DNA of 35,203 nucleotides from CAVSUR01 sp052143655 (GCA_052143655.1 JBKQSL010000315.1:1-35203); one strand, 5' to 3'; numbered from the stretch's first letter, positions 24,481 through 34,548 are shown. The notes: generated from the sequence alone by a model not told the origin. Numbers and translations are program-made.

Positions 24481-26247
24481 ATGGCTGCGTCATCGCGGGA
24501 GGCAGCCGGCCGGCTCGCTCAGCACGCTGCGGAGCTGGCCCGCCGGATTGCCGTGGCCAGCGGCGACGAGCCTGCTGACCTGGTGCTGCGCGGCGGCCAG
24601 GTGCTGTCGGTGTTCACCGGCGAGCTGCTGGACGCGGACGTCGCCGTGGCCGGTGAGCACATCGCGGGCCTCGGCCGCTATGCGGGCCGGGAGGAGGTCG
24701 ATGCGGCGGGGCTGATCCTGCTGCCCGGTTTCATCGACGCGCACATGCACATCGAGTCCACCAAGCTGATGGTGGATGAGTTCGCCCGCGCTGTGCTGCC
24801 GTCCGGGACCACCACGGCCGTGCTCGACCCGCACGAGATCGCCAACGTGTTCGGCGTCGAGGGCATCCGCGCGCTGCTCGCCTCGGCCGGGCAGATGCCG
24901 CTGGACTACTTCATCATGGTCTCCTCGTGCGTGCCCGCCGGGCCGTTCGAGTCCAGCGCCTACACGCTGGAGGCCGCCGACATCGCCCGGCTGCTCAGCG
25001 AGGAGCCGCGGGCGATCGGGCTGGCCGAGATGATGGACTTCCCCGGCGTGGTGGGCGGCGATCCCGCGGTACTGGCCAAGCTGGCCGTCGCCCAGGCCGC
25101 CGGGCGGCACGTCGACGGGCACGCCCCCGGGCTGTCCGGTCGCGACCTGAACGCCTACCTCGCCGCCGGGATCGGCAGTGACCATGAGTGCACCAGCTAC
25201 GAGGAGGCGCTGGAAAAGCGCCGCCTGGGCATGCAGATCATGATCCGCGAGGGGTCGGCGACCCGCAACGTCGAGGCGCTGATCCCGCTGGTGCTCACCC
25301 GCGGCCCGGCCAACTGCATGCTGTGCACCGACGACACCGAGCCGCACCACCTGCTGCGCGACGGGCACATGAACAAGGTGATCCGCCGGGCCGTCGAATG
25401 CGGCTGCCCGGCCGCCGACGCGGTGATCATGGCCACGCTGAACGCGGCACGCTGGCACCGGCTGGACGGCTACGGCGCGCTCGGCCCCGGCTACCTCGCC
25501 GACATCGTCGCGGTCGAGGACATGCAGCGGTTCGAGCCGGTGCAGGTCTGGAAGCGCGGCCGGCTCGCCGCGCAGGACGGCCGTGCGCTCGGCGTGCCAG
25601 CCGCAGTGGTGCCGGACTCGCTGCGCGGCAGCATGCACGCGCCGCCGGTGTCCGCCGCCAGCTTCTCGATCCCGGCGGACGGCCGGATCAAGGTCATCGG
25701 CGTGCAGCCGGGCACGATCGTCACCCGCAGCCTGGCCCGCGAGCCGGCCCGGGCCGGCCGCCTGGCCGTCGCCGACCCCGGCCGGGACCTGGCCAAGGTC
25801 GCGGTCATCGAGCGGCACCATGGCACCGGCCGGATCGGCCTGGGCTTCGTCACCGGGTTCGGGCTGCGCCGCGGCGCGCTCGCCTCCACGCATGCGCACG
25901 ACGCGCACAACCTCGTGGTGATCGGCGCCGACGACGCGGACATGGCGGTGGCGGCCAACCGGCTGCGCGAGTGCGGCGGGGGACAGGTCGCCGTGGCCGG
26001 CGGCCGGGTGCTCGCGGAACTGCCGCTGCCGATCGGCGGCCTGGTCTCGGACTGGCGCGCCGAGGAGGTGGCCGCGACCGCCGAGCGGCTGGAGGAGGTG
26101 GCCGAGACCGACCTCGGCATTACCCTGCCGGCCCCGCTGATGGCCATGTCGTTCCTGGCCCTGTCGGTGGTCCCCGAGCTGAAGATCACCGACCTCGGCC
26201 TGATCGACACGGTCGAGTTCTGCAAGACGCCGCTGTCGGCGGCGTGA
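24481..26247 (+). CDS. ade: Adenine deaminase
   Basis: 588 residues, the usual length of bacterial adenine deaminase (adenine to hypoxanthine plus ammonia, binuclear metal amidohydrolase). Motifs in order: DLVLRGGQVLSVFTGELLDA, LLPGFIDAHMHIESTKLMVD (His88 and His90), TTTAVLDPHEIANVFGVEGI, IGLAEMMDFPGVV, HVDGHAPGLSG, IGSDHECTSYEEA and LCTDDTEPHHLLRDGHMNKV, the classical Ade metal-site set. The C-terminal adenine-deaminase domain runs through VIERHHGTGRIGLGFVTGFG and AHNLVVIGADDADM. GGGAGGACT lies six bases before the ATG. It follows the maturation gene by 23 bases and would feed hypoxanthine to the XdhD-like hydroxylase. Confidence 0.93.
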   Translation: MAASSREAAGRLAQHAAELARRIAVASGDEPADLVLRGGQVLSVFTGELLDADVAVAGEHIAGLGRYAGREEVDAAGLILLPGFIDAHMHIESTKLMVDEFARAVLPSGTTTAVLDPHEIANVFGVEGIRALLASAGQMPLDYFIMVSSCVPAGPFESSAYTLEAADIARLLSEEPRAIGLAEMMDFPGVVGGDPAVLAKLAVAQAAGRHVDGHAPGLSGRDLNAYLAAGIGSDHECTSYEEALEKRRLGMQIMIREGSATRNVEALIPLVLTRGPANCMLCTDDTEPHHLLRDGHMNKVIRRAVECGCPAADAVIMATLNAARWHRLDGYGALGPGYLADIVAVEDMQRFEPVQVWKRGRLAAQDGRALGVPAAVVPDSLRGSMHAPPVSAASFSIPADGRIKVIGVQPGTIVTRSLAREPARAGRLAVADPGRDLAKVAVIERHHGTGRIGLGFVTGFGLRRGALASTHAHDAHNLVVIGADDADMAVAANRLRECGGGQVAVAGGRVLAELPLPIGGLVSDWRAEEVAATAERLEEVAETDLGITLPAPLMAMSFLALSVVPELKITDLGLIDTVEFCKTPLSAA

Positions 26248-26293
26248 GGATACGGCAGGCGGGCCTCCGGCCCGGGAAGGCAAGGGTGCCCAG

Positions 26294-27786
<1,493 letters not shown>

Positions 27787-27790
<4 letters not shown>

Positions 27791-29184
27791 CCGGGCCGGC
27801 CAGCACCGGGCCGGCCAGCACCGGGCCGGCCAGCACCGTCGCCTGCGCCGGCTGCGGGACCGGGCCGGCCCAGTCGGAGCCCTGCCCGTTCCGCTGCCCG
27901 CGCGAGGGCACCGACGACGTCGACCATGTGCTGGTCCGCACGCTGGACATCAGCCAGGTGCGCTTCCCGGCGGCGGATGACAGCGAGCCCGAGCCGTTCG
28001 TGCGCTACCGCGCGCTGCTGCACAGCTATCACCGGGCCATCGCGGGGGGCCTGGCCGACGCGGAGTTCTGCGACCTGGTCCGCCGGCTCGACGACCGGGT
28101 CGCGCAGGTCGACGGGCACGGGTTCACGGCCACCCCGCTGCGCCGCGACGCCGCGATCAGCGCCGAGCTCGGCTTCGCCGAGCCGGGCGGGGTGTGGGTC
28201 AAGGACGAGACGCACAACGTCTCCGGCTCGCACAAGGGCCGGCACCTGATGGGCGTCCTGCTGCACCTGGCGGTGGCCGAGCGGCTCGGGCTTGGCCGCC
28301 GGGCCCGGCCGGAGCTGGCCATCGCCAGCTGCGGGAACGCCGCGCTCGCCGCGGCCGTGCTGGCCCGGGCCGCGGACTGGCCGCTGCAGGTGTTCGTGCT
28401 CGCCGACGCTGACCTCGCGGTCGTGGCGCGGCTGAGAGAGCTGGGTGCCCGGGTGATGTCCTGTCCGCGCGTGCCCGGCGAGCCAGGCGACCCGTCCTAC
28501 CGGCGGCTGCTGCGCGAGCTGGCCGCCGGGGCGGTGCCGTTCACCTGCCAGGGCAACCTGAACGGGATGGCGATCGAGGGCGGCCAGACGCTCGGCTACG
28601 AGCTCGCCCGGGACCTGCGCGCCGCGGGCGTCGGCCTGGACCACCTGGTCGTGCAGGTCGGCGGCGGCGCGCTGGCCTCGGCCTGCATCGCGGGCACCGC
28701 GGAGGCGGCGGCGCTGGGCGCGGCGCCGGGCGAGCCGCGCGTGCACACCGTGCAGACCCAGGGCGCGCACCCGCTGGAGCGCGCCTACGCGCGGGTCTGC
28801 GACACGCTGCCCGCGCAGCCGTCGCCGGACAGGATCCGGGCGGCGGTGGCCGCGGCGGCGCAGCACCGGTCGGCGTTCATGTGGCCGTGGGAGGCCGAGC
28901 CCAAGAGCATGGCCGGCGGGATCCTGGACGACGAGACTTATGACTGGCGGGCCGTGGTCGAGGGCATGCTGCGCACCGGCGGCCGGCCGGTCGTGGTCAG
29001 CGAGGAGCAGGTGGCGGCGGCGCACCGGCTCGGCCGCCGGGCCGGCTACCAGGCCGACCCGACTGGCACGTCGGGCCTGGCCGGGCTGCTGGAGCTGCGC
29101 GCGGCGGGGGCCGTCCGGCCCGCCGACCGGATAGCGGTGCTGTTCACGGGCATAACGCGGACGGCAGCCGGGGCAGGCGGGTGA
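27787..29184 (+). CDS. Fold-type-II PLP-dependent lyase, threonine-synthase/DpaL-like, with N-terminal Cys cluster
   Basis: 465 residues. Residues 2-16 are three TGPAS repeats, then a zinc-knuckle-like set Cys20, Cys23, Cys33, Cys37 (CAGC, CPFRC), as in the leading ribbon of some threonine synthases. The PLP core shows VWVKDETHNVSGSHKGRHLM with Lys150, ASCGNAALAAAV (181-185) and VVQVGGGALASACIAG (292-295), and ends PTGTSGLAGLLELR with the usual late Ser/Gly motif. GTG 27787 overlaps the previous stop by four bases, so the two PLP enzymes are co-translated and may work in sequence or together. A diaminopropionate ammonia-lyase-like role is possible, because DpaL (YgeX) belongs to the comparable enterobacterial purine cluster, but the motif around Lys150 is not that of YgeX. 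Confidence 0.75.
27790..27834. repeat. 15-bp in-frame tandem repeat, three copies
   Basis: ACCGGGCCGGCCAGC occurs three times head to tail at the very start of the PLP enzyme gene, encoding TGPAS three times. A fourth partial copy, ACCGGGCCGGCCCAG, follows at about 27859. Slippage here would lengthen or shorten the N-terminus by five residues without a frameshift. Confidence 0.9.
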
Positions 29185-29231
29185 TATGCCGCTTACCTGG
29201 CTAAAGTCCCCGGGAAGGGAGGGCTGAGGTC

Positions 29232-29262
29232 ACTAGAGCCGGTCCGGATCCGGTGCTCTAGT
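29232..29262. promoter_or_regulatory. Inverted repeat in leader of purine permease gene
   Basis: ACTAGAGC (29232-29239) and GCTCTAGT (29255-29262) are perfect complements around a 15-base centre containing TCCGGA. It lies 40 bases before the permease ATG in the 118-base gap after the PLP gene. No T-run follows. It could be an operator, an attenuator or a processing site. It does not match a riboswitch class I know. Confidence 0.45.
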
Positions 29263-29302
29263 CATCGGTAGACGTGGGTTTCAGGGCCCTAAGGAGGCCG
29301 AT

Positions 29303-30775
29303 ATGGCCAGACATACGCCACGGGAAGTGCCTGCAGCCGTCCCGCCGGGCCGGGAGCCCGCGGCGCAGGAGTACGCCGCCTTCAAGATCGAGCAGCGCGG
29401 CATCGACCTGATCCCCGACGAGGAGCGCAAGCAGCGGCCCAGCGGTCTGGCCTGGCTGTGGGCCGGGGCCGTGTTCAACGTCGAGTTCTTCTTCTACGGC
29501 ACGCTGATCATGTTCTTCGGGCTGACGGTCTGGCAGGCGGTCGCCGCGGTGCTGATCGGCAACCTGTTCTACGCCCTGCTCGGCGCGGCCAGCATGCAGG
29601 GGCCGCTGACCGGGACCACGGCGTTCATTATCAGCCGCGCCCCGTTCGGCAAGCAGGCCAACCGCGGCGTCGCGCTGTTCAACTGGGTCACCCAGGTGGG
29701 CTTCGAGATCGAGGGCGTGTACTTCGTCGTGGCCACGGTGATCCTGCTGTTCTTCCGGTACGGCAACACGGTGGGCACCCCGGCCAAGATCGGGCTGATC
29801 ATCGTGGCCTCGCTGGTCCAGATGCTGATGCCGCTGTTCGGCCACGCGACGATCTCAAAGGTGCTGCGCTGGCTGGCTTACGTGTTCATCGCGCTGACCG
29901 TGGTGCTGGCGGTGTTCATCTTCCAGCGCCTGCACCTGTCCGGCTTCCACGTGGCCGGGGCGTCCTGGGCGGTGTGGACCACCGCGCTGGTGCTGATCAT
30001 CTCGGTCGGCGGCCTGGGCTGGACCGAGAACGGCAACGACTACTCCCGGTACATGCCGAAGGAAACGCCCCGGCACAAGGTGTTCTGGGCCGCCACGATC
30101 GGCGGCGGCGTCCCGTCGCTGGTGCTGGAGCTGCTCGGCATCCTCGCGTTCACGGTGACCTCCAAGACCGTCGGCATCACCCAGCTGGGCGTGCCGCAGG
30201 CGTTCCCGTCCTGGTTCGTGACGCCGTTCCTGATCTTCGCGGTGGTGCAGCTGTTCTGCATCAACACCATCGACCTGTACTCCTCCGGGGTGACGCTGCA
30301 GGCTCTCGGCCTGCCGGTCAAGCGGTGGGGCGCGGTCATCATCGACACGGTCGTGGTCGCGATCGTGACCTACTACGTCCTGTTCCACGGCAACTTCTAC
30401 CAGGACTTCTCCGGGTTCCTGCTGTACATCGTGGTCTGGCTGGCGCCCTGGTTCGGCATCCTGATGACCGACTACGTGCTGCGCCGGGCCCGCTATGACC
30501 GGGAGTCACTGGCGGCCGAACGCGGCGGCCTGTACTGGCGCAACGGCGGCGTGCACTGGGCCGCGGTGATCGCCCAGGCGGTGGGCATGGTGGCCGCGCT
30601 GATGTGGATCAACGCCTCGACCGCGTTCCCGTCCTACGTCGGGCCGCTGTCGAACGCGACCAGCGGATCGGATTTCAGCTGGCTGATCGGCATCTTCGTC
30701 GGCGCGGTGCTGTACTGGGCGCTGGCCGCGCACACGGTCCGCAAGGAGGCCGAGGAGACTCCGGTCCTCACCTGA
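29303..30775 (+). CDS. NCS1-family nucleobase permease
   Basis: 490 residues with about 12 membrane helices of the cytosine/purine/uracil/allantoin/thiamine NCS1 family. A polar N-terminus ends IEQRGIDLIPDEERKQRPSG, the usual lead into helix 1 (LAWLWAGAVFNVEFFFYGTL). Helix 2-3 has the GLTVWQAV-(x)-GPLTGTTAFIISRAPFG segment typical of NCS1 (G-P-x-x-G). The stretch SVGGLGWTENGNDYSRYMP matches the family's conserved D-Y-(S/T)-R-Y loop. The C-terminus is short and cytoplasmic. AAGGAGG stands seven bases before ATG 29303. The permease closes the purine operon and presumably imports adenine, hypoxanthine or guanine-type bases with a cation. A strong hairpin follows the stop. Confidence 0.9.
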   Translation: MARHTPREVPAAVPPGREPAAQEYAAFKIEQRGIDLIPDEERKQRPSGLAWLWAGAVFNVEFFFYGTLIMFFGLTVWQAVAAVLIGNLFYALLGAASMQGPLTGTTAFIISRAPFGKQANRGVALFNWVTQVGFEIEGVYFVVATVILLFFRYGNTVGTPAKIGLIIVASLVQMLMPLFGHATISKVLRWLAYVFIALTVVLAVFIFQRLHLSGFHVAGASWAVWTTALVLIISVGGLGWTENGNDYSRYMPKETPRHKVFWAATIGGGVPSLVLELLGILAFTVTSKTVGITQLGVPQAFPSWFVTPFLIFAVVQLFCINTIDLYSSGVTLQALGLPVKRWGAVIIDTVVVAIVTYYVLFHGNFYQDFSGFLLYIVVWLAPWFGILMTDYVLRRARYDRESLAAERGGLYWRNGGVHWAAVIAQAVGMVAALMWINASTAFPSYVGPLSNATSGSDFSWLIGIFVGAVLYWALAAHTVRKEAEETPVLT

Positions 30776-30798
30776 GCCAACCGTCCCGCGGCTGGGCC

Positions 30799-30840
30799 CC
30801 AGCCCCGGGCAGCGACACTGGCGCCGCTGTCCGGGGCTGG
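30799..30840. terminator. Strong stem-loop terminator, bidirectional
   Basis: CCAGCCCCGG (30799-30808) pairs with CCGGGGCTGG (30831-30840). After one G/T position the stem continues CAGCG/CGCTG, closing a 10-base loop (30815-30824). It lies between the permease stop and the stop of the convergent membrane-protein gene, the expected place for a shared terminator. Confidence 0.8.
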
Positions 30841-30853
30841 TTCGCGGCCGGCC

Positions 30854-31444
30854 TTAGCCGCGGATGGCGATCAGCGCGGTCAGGAACGTCAGGGCGATAC
30901 CGACTGCCGCCCCGGCGCCGTGCAGCGCCACCAGCCGCGGCGGGAACGTCCAGGTCTCGCCGGGTCGCCGCCTCGCGGCACGGTTGTTGCGGGCCAGCCA
31001 GCTCAGCCCGATGCCGATCGCCACGACGAGGACTCCGAGCGAGATCCAGGCGATGGGCCGGTAGCCGCTGATCACGTACATCAGCCAGCACGCGGAGCCG
31101 ACCATGGCCAGCATCGGATGGCTGAACTCCAGCAGCGGGTGCTCGCCCGGCGGGGCTTCGACCACGTTCGGCGGCGGCGGCATCGGCCGGCCGTCCGGGG
31201 TGACGCGGAACAGGTGCTGGAGCGACGGCGGGGGCGCGGTCACCGCGGTGCCGCCTGCCGCGGACGCGGTCGCCGGGAACGGGTCCGGCGCCGTCGCGCT
31301 GCCAGCGTGGCTGCTGCCCGGACCGGTCACCGCTGAGCCGGCCGCCCGCCTGGCTGCGGCCCGCCGGCTCGCCCCGCCCGCGCGCAGCAGGGTGAACCCG
31401 GCCGCGGCCGTGAAGATCCACAACGCCAGCGTCACGATGGCCAC
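30854..31444 (-). CDS. Four-helix membrane protein of unknown function
   Basis: 196 residues. The first helix is at the start (IVTLALWIFTAAAGFTLL). A ~85-residue Ala/Pro/Gly-rich loop follows (to about residue 100), then three more helices: HPMLAMVGSACWLMYVISGY, IAWISLGVLVVAIGIGLSWL and LVALHGAGAAVGIALTFLTA. Basic residues cluster in RNNRAARRRPGE between helices 3 and 4. The segment QHLFRVTPDGRPMPPPPNV before helix 2 looks conserved but was not assigned. The GTG start at 31444 has GGAGG nine bases upstream. There is no operon partner, and no function can be given. Confidence 0.7.
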   Translation of the reverse strand: MAIVTLALWIFTAAAGFTLLRAGGASRRAAARRAAGSAVTGPGSSHAGSATAPDPFPATASAAGGTAVTAPPPSLQHLFRVTPDGRPMPPPPNVVEAPPGEHPLLEFSHPMLAMVGSACWLMYVISGYRPIAWISLGVLVVAIGIGLSWLARNNRAARRRPGETWTFPPRLVALHGAGAAVGIALTFLTALIAIRG

Positions 31445-31828
31445 GACTGCGCCTCCGCTTTCTCCTGCGGTCCCTGCTGCCCGCGCTTCAGGCTAGCGGA
31501 CGAACTGACTGCTCCCGGCCCCGGTGCGCCGCCGTGGCCGGACCGCCAGGGCCCCGGTGCGCCGCCGTGGCCGGACGGCCAGGGCCCCGGTGATACGGGT
31601 TCCGAGCCTAGAAGCCAGGTCTGACAGGGCAGCCCCGGTAAGCACCTGCCCTGCGAGGGCGGTAGCGCCAGGCTCCGGGCCGATATCGGCTTCCCTGTCA
31701 AGTCAACGTGTCGAGGTCCTGGGCACTAATTTCTGCGGCCCGAGACACGGATGTTGGAGGACGCGGTGCTGGCGGTCTGCCTGCAGCGGGGCCGGGGTCG
31801 TGGGTATGGCGGCGCGCCCTGGCCGCCG
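31445..31828. other. Intergenic stretch with repeat and possible gene debris
   Basis: No supported gene is present in these ~380 bases. They hold the 33-bp tandem repeat described separately. A minus-strand frame (31432-31701) reads repeated SGHGGAPGPW units, but it has no ribosome-binding site and overlaps the start of the membrane-protein gene, so it is not called. Confidence 0.4.
31517..31592. repeat. 33-bp tandem repeat, 2.3 copies
   Basis: GGCCCCGGTG begins at 31517, 31550 and 31583. The 33-base units between differ at a single position (GGACCGCC versus GGACGGCC). The period is divisible by three, but no real gene was found across it. Confidence 0.85.
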
Positions 31829-32659
31829 TCATGCGTCCCGGCGGTCCAGCAGCGCCTGGGCGATGGCGTACACGATGGCGACGAACAGGCACATCACGCC
31901 GAAGCCGGGCCAGGGCTGGAGGCTGTGGGCGGAGTGGTAGACGCTAGTGAGCTGGCCGCCGGCCTGGGTCGGCCAGAACTCGGTGACCGGGTTCCGCCAC
32001 GAGTCCGGCAGCGCCTCGGCGATCCCGGGGAGGACGAACAGGACGCCCACCATGGCGGCGATGGCGGCGGCCGGGTGGCGGAGCAAGGCCCCCGCCGCGA
32101 CGCTGAGCACCGCCAGGACGGTCAGGTACAGCCCCGCTCCCGCCACCGCCCGGGCTACCCCGGGATCGCCGAGCGCCGCCTGGGGGGCATGGCCGGCGAT
32201 GAGGGCCTGGCCCACGAAGAACGCCGCGAAGCTGGTGACCTCGCCCACGACGAAGGTCACCACGGCGAAGACCAGCGCCTTGGCTGCCAGTACCCGGCCT
32301 CGCTTCGGGACGGCGATCAGGCTGGTGCGGATCATCCCGGAGGAGTACTCGGAGCTGATGCAGAGCACCCCGAGCACGGCGATGGCCAGCTGCGCGATGG
32401 CCATCCCCGCCGCGCTGACCCCCGTCGGGTCCCAGCTCAGCTTTTGGGAGACGCTGAACTTGGCGTAGCCGTGGGCGGCGGCCGCGCTGATGACGGCTCC
32501 CAGGGCGATGCCGACCACGACGGTCACGGTCAGCGCCCAGAAAGTCGACCGGACCGAACGGAGCTTGGTCCACTCCGAGCGCAGCACGTCGCCGAAGGTG
32601 GCTGCACGGTAGGCCGCCCGGTGGTCCGGGCCGGCGAGGGCGATCGTGGCGTCGGTCAT
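31829..32659 (-). CDS. ABC-2 type transporter permease
   Basis: 276 residues with six membrane helices. A cytoplasmic N-terminus leads into TFGDVLRSEWTKLRSVRSTF, the standard opening of actinobacterial ABC-2 permeases (SEWTKLRS). A later loop ISSEYSSGMIRTSLIAVPKR, then GRVLAAKALVFAVVTFVVGE, is the conserved EYxxGxIRxxLxxxPxRxxxLxAK coupling segment that contacts the ATPase. The C-terminus ends after a final helix with DRRDA. Its start overlaps the ATPase stop by four bases (ATGA). It should pair with that ATPase to export a small hydrophobic compound, probably one sensed by the MerR regulator upstream. The substrate is unknown. Confidence 0.88.
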   Translation of the reverse strand: MTDATIALAGPDHRAAYRAATFGDVLRSEWTKLRSVRSTFWALTVTVVVGIALGAVISAAAAHGYAKFSVSQKLSWDPTGVSAAGMAIAQLAIAVLGVLCISSEYSSGMIRTSLIAVPKRGRVLAAKALVFAVVTFVVGEVTSFAAFFVGQALIAGHAPQAALGDPGVARAVAGAGLYLTVLAVLSVAAGALLRHPAAAIAAMVGVLFVLPGIAEALPDSWRNPVTEFWPTQAGGQLTSVYHSAHSLQPWPGFGVMCLFVAIVYAIAQALLDRRDA

Positions 32660-33621
32660 CGGGTCGCCCCGGTCGCCTGGTATTCCACGCTGTCTCGGGT
32701 CAGTTCCATGAACGCTTCCTCCAGCGAGGCCCGGACGGGGATGAGCTCGGACAGGGCGATGCCATGGGCGGCGGCCAGCCGTCCCACCTCGGCGCTGTCC
32801 ATCCCGGTGATCTCGATGACGTCGGGGTCGGTCCCGGCGTCCGGGCCGGCCACGGGTGCGGCCGCCACCTGGGAGGTGCTCCCGGCCCGGACGGTGGCGC
32901 CGGCCTCGCGGCAGCGGGCGGCCAGCTCGGCCGCCTGGGGGCTGCGGACGTGTACCGACTGCTGGGAACTGGACCGCACGAACTCGTCCACGCTGGTATC
33001 GGCGATCAGCCGGCCCTTGCCGATCACCAGCAGGTGGTCGGCGGTCAGGGCCATCTCGCTCATCAGGTGGCTGGAGACCAGCACGGTGCGGCCCTCGGCG
33101 GCCAGCGCCCGCAGGAGGGTCCGGACCCAGTGGATGCCGTCGGGGTCGAGGCCGTTCACCGGTTCGTCGAAGATGAGCACGGCCGGGTCCCCCAGGAGCG
33201 CCGAGGCGATGCCGAGCCGCTGGCCCATGCCCAGCGAGAAGCCCTTCGCCCGGCGCCTGGCCACGCCCTCCAGACCGACGATGCGGAGCACCTCGTCCAC
33301 CCGGCCGCGGGGGATGCCGTTACTCTGGGCCAGGCACAGCAGGTGGTCGCGGGCCCGGCGGCCGCCCTGCAGCGCCTTGGCGTCGAGAAGGGCGCCCACC
33401 TCGCGCATGGGCGCCGGCAGGTCGCGGTAGCTGCGCCCGCCTACGGTGACCGAGCCCCGCGTCGGCGCGTCCAGGCCCAGGATCATCCGCATCGTGGTGG
33501 TCTTCCCGGCGCCGTTCGGGCCAAGGAAACCGGTGACCAGGCCCGGCCGGATGGAGAAAGACAGGTCGTTGACGGCCATGGTCGAGCCATAGCGCTTGAC
33601 CAGGCCGTGGGCTTCGATCAT
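32656..33621 (-). CDS. ABC transporter ATP-binding protein (drug-export type)
   Basis: 321 residues. Walker A is GPNGAGKTTTM at about residue 34, the Q-loop region is EVGALLDAKALQGG (Q position replaced, as in CcmA/DrrA relatives), the signature is FSLGMGQRLGIASALLGDPA, Walker B is VLIFDEPVNGLD, and the switch His lies in VSSHLMSEM. The C-terminal ~100 residues (SVDEFVRSSSQQSVHVRSPQ onward, ending IPVRASLEEAFMELTRDSVE) are the DUF4162-like tail of DrrA-type exporters. The start overlaps the merR-like stop by four bases and the stop overlaps the permease start by four bases, so the three genes form one coupled unit. Confidence 0.92.
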   Translation of the reverse strand: MIEAHGLVKRYGSTMAVNDLSFSIRPGLVTGFLGPNGAGKTTTMRMILGLDAPTRGSVTVGGRSYRDLPAPMREVGALLDAKALQGGRRARDHLLCLAQSNGIPRGRVDEVLRIVGLEGVARRRAKGFSLGMGQRLGIASALLGDPAVLIFDEPVNGLDPDGIHWVRTLLRALAAEGRTVLVSSHLMSEMALTADHLLVIGKGRLIADTSVDEFVRSSSQQSVHVRSPQAAELAARCREAGATVRAGSTSQVAAAPVAGPDAGTDPDVIEITGMDSAEVGRLAAAHGIALSELIPVRASLEEAFMELTRDSVEYQATGATR

Positions 33622-34475
33622 GGCTCTACGGCGAACGGGATGGCGAGGTCGATGTCGGAGACCGGGTTGGTGACGGGTCCGGTCGCGAGATAGGTGGTGC
33701 GCAGGCCGAGGTCCTCGGGCGTGAGGGCAAGACGATCACCCTCGTGCTCCAGCGCCTGCTCCTGCCCCCAAGCATCCAGTGACTCGCAAGCGAGGTTCCA
33801 CTGCACCGCCCCGTACCCAGCTGGCAGCGCGACGAACATCTCCAGGTGCGCCGGCTCGGTTCGCAACGTCAGCTCGGGATATTGCTCCGCGAGGGCACGT
33901 GCCTCCGCCTGCGGAACCGGCTTGCACCATTCGATCAGACCATCGCCGTCAGCGGTCGGGTGGCTCCAGTAGATGCAGAAGAACGCGCCTTCTCGTCCTT
34001 CGATCTTCGGGAGCGGGCGCTCGCGCAAGATCGCGATGAACTCCTTGCCGAACGCAAATTGCTCCTGCACGGCGACGTTGCGCTTGAGACAGAGCAGGCT
34101 CCGCTCGGGCATCTCCCGCGTGGCGACTTCGTACATGACAGGCCTCATTCCGCTCAGTCGGCTGACGAGGTAGTCGGCTAGCTCGCGCCGCGCGTCGTGT
34201 GCCGCCTCGGCGTCGCGCCAGTGCTCAGCGATGCGTTTCGCCGCATCGGCCGGATCGCACGCGAGCAGCTCCTTGACCGCCTTAAGCGGCAACTGCAACT
34301 CGCGCATCATCACGACAAGGCGTGCCTGGTCGAGCTGGGCCGTGTCGTAGTAGCGATAGCCAGACGCATGATCGACGCGCGAAGGCACCAACACCCCGCG
34401 TTTGTCGTAGAGGCGGAGCGCCTTCAGCGAAAGGCGGGACCGTCGTGCGAACTCCCCGATGCTGATCTCTTTCAC
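33618..34475 (-). CDS. MerR-family regulator with GyrI-like effector domain
   Basis: 285 residues. The N-terminal winged helix-turn-helix reads ISIGEFARRSRLSLKALRLY, then DKRGVLVPSRVDHASGYRYY, followed by a dimerisation helix to about residue 115. Residues ~120-285 form a GyrI/BmrR-like effector domain (VATREMPERSLLCLKRNVAV; AFFCIYWSHPTADGDGLIEW; AHLEMFVALPAGYGAVQWNL). Such regulators bind cationic or aromatic drugs and twist a long-spacer promoter into an active form. The GTG start follows GAGGGAG. The gene is first in the operon with the ABC exporter, and a 19-bp-spacer promoter with a dyad lies 43 bases upstream, which supports autoregulation by the exporter's substrate. Confidence 0.9.
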   Translation of the reverse strand: MKEISIGEFARRSRLSLKALRLYDKRGVLVPSRVDHASGYRYYDTAQLDQARLVVMMRELQLPLKAVKELLACDPADAAKRIAEHWRDAEAAHDARRELADYLVSRLSGMRPVMYEVATREMPERSLLCLKRNVAVQEQFAFGKEFIAILRERPLPKIEGREGAFFCIYWSHPTADGDGLIEWCKPVPQAEARALAEQYPELTLRTEPAHLEMFVALPAGYGAVQWNLACESLDAWGQEQALEHEGDRLALTPEDLGLRTTYLATGPVTNPVSDIDLAIPFAVEP

Positions 34476-34517
34476 GCTGACTCCCTCGTCGCCGGGCCGG
34501 TCCGGCCCGGCAAGATG

Positions 34518-34548
34518 AGTGTGCGGGCTCCCCCAAGGTGAGAGTCAA
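34518..34548 (-). promoter_or_regulatory. MerR-type promoter with 19-bp spacer and dyad
   Basis: On the minus strand a -35 box TTGACT (34548-34543) and a -10-like CACACT (34523-34518) are 19 bases apart, the over-long spacing that MerR proteins correct. The spacer contains the near-palindrome CTCACCTTGGGGGAG (five of seven pairs match). It faces the merR-ABC operon. Confidence 0.7.

Noticed and set aside
24490..26283. 597-codon minus-strand frame opposite adenine deaminase
   Set aside because: The plus strand carries the full adenine deaminase motif set; the antisense translation has no family features.
29188..29302. Purine, guanidine or molybdenum-cofactor riboswitch before the permease
   Set aside because: I compared the stretch by eye with the conserved cores I know and found no match; only the inverted repeat is supported.
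31432..31701. 89-codon Gly/Pro repeat protein on the minus strand
   Set aside because: Its coding appearance comes from the 33-bp repeat, it has no ribosome-binding site and overlaps the start of a better-supported gene.
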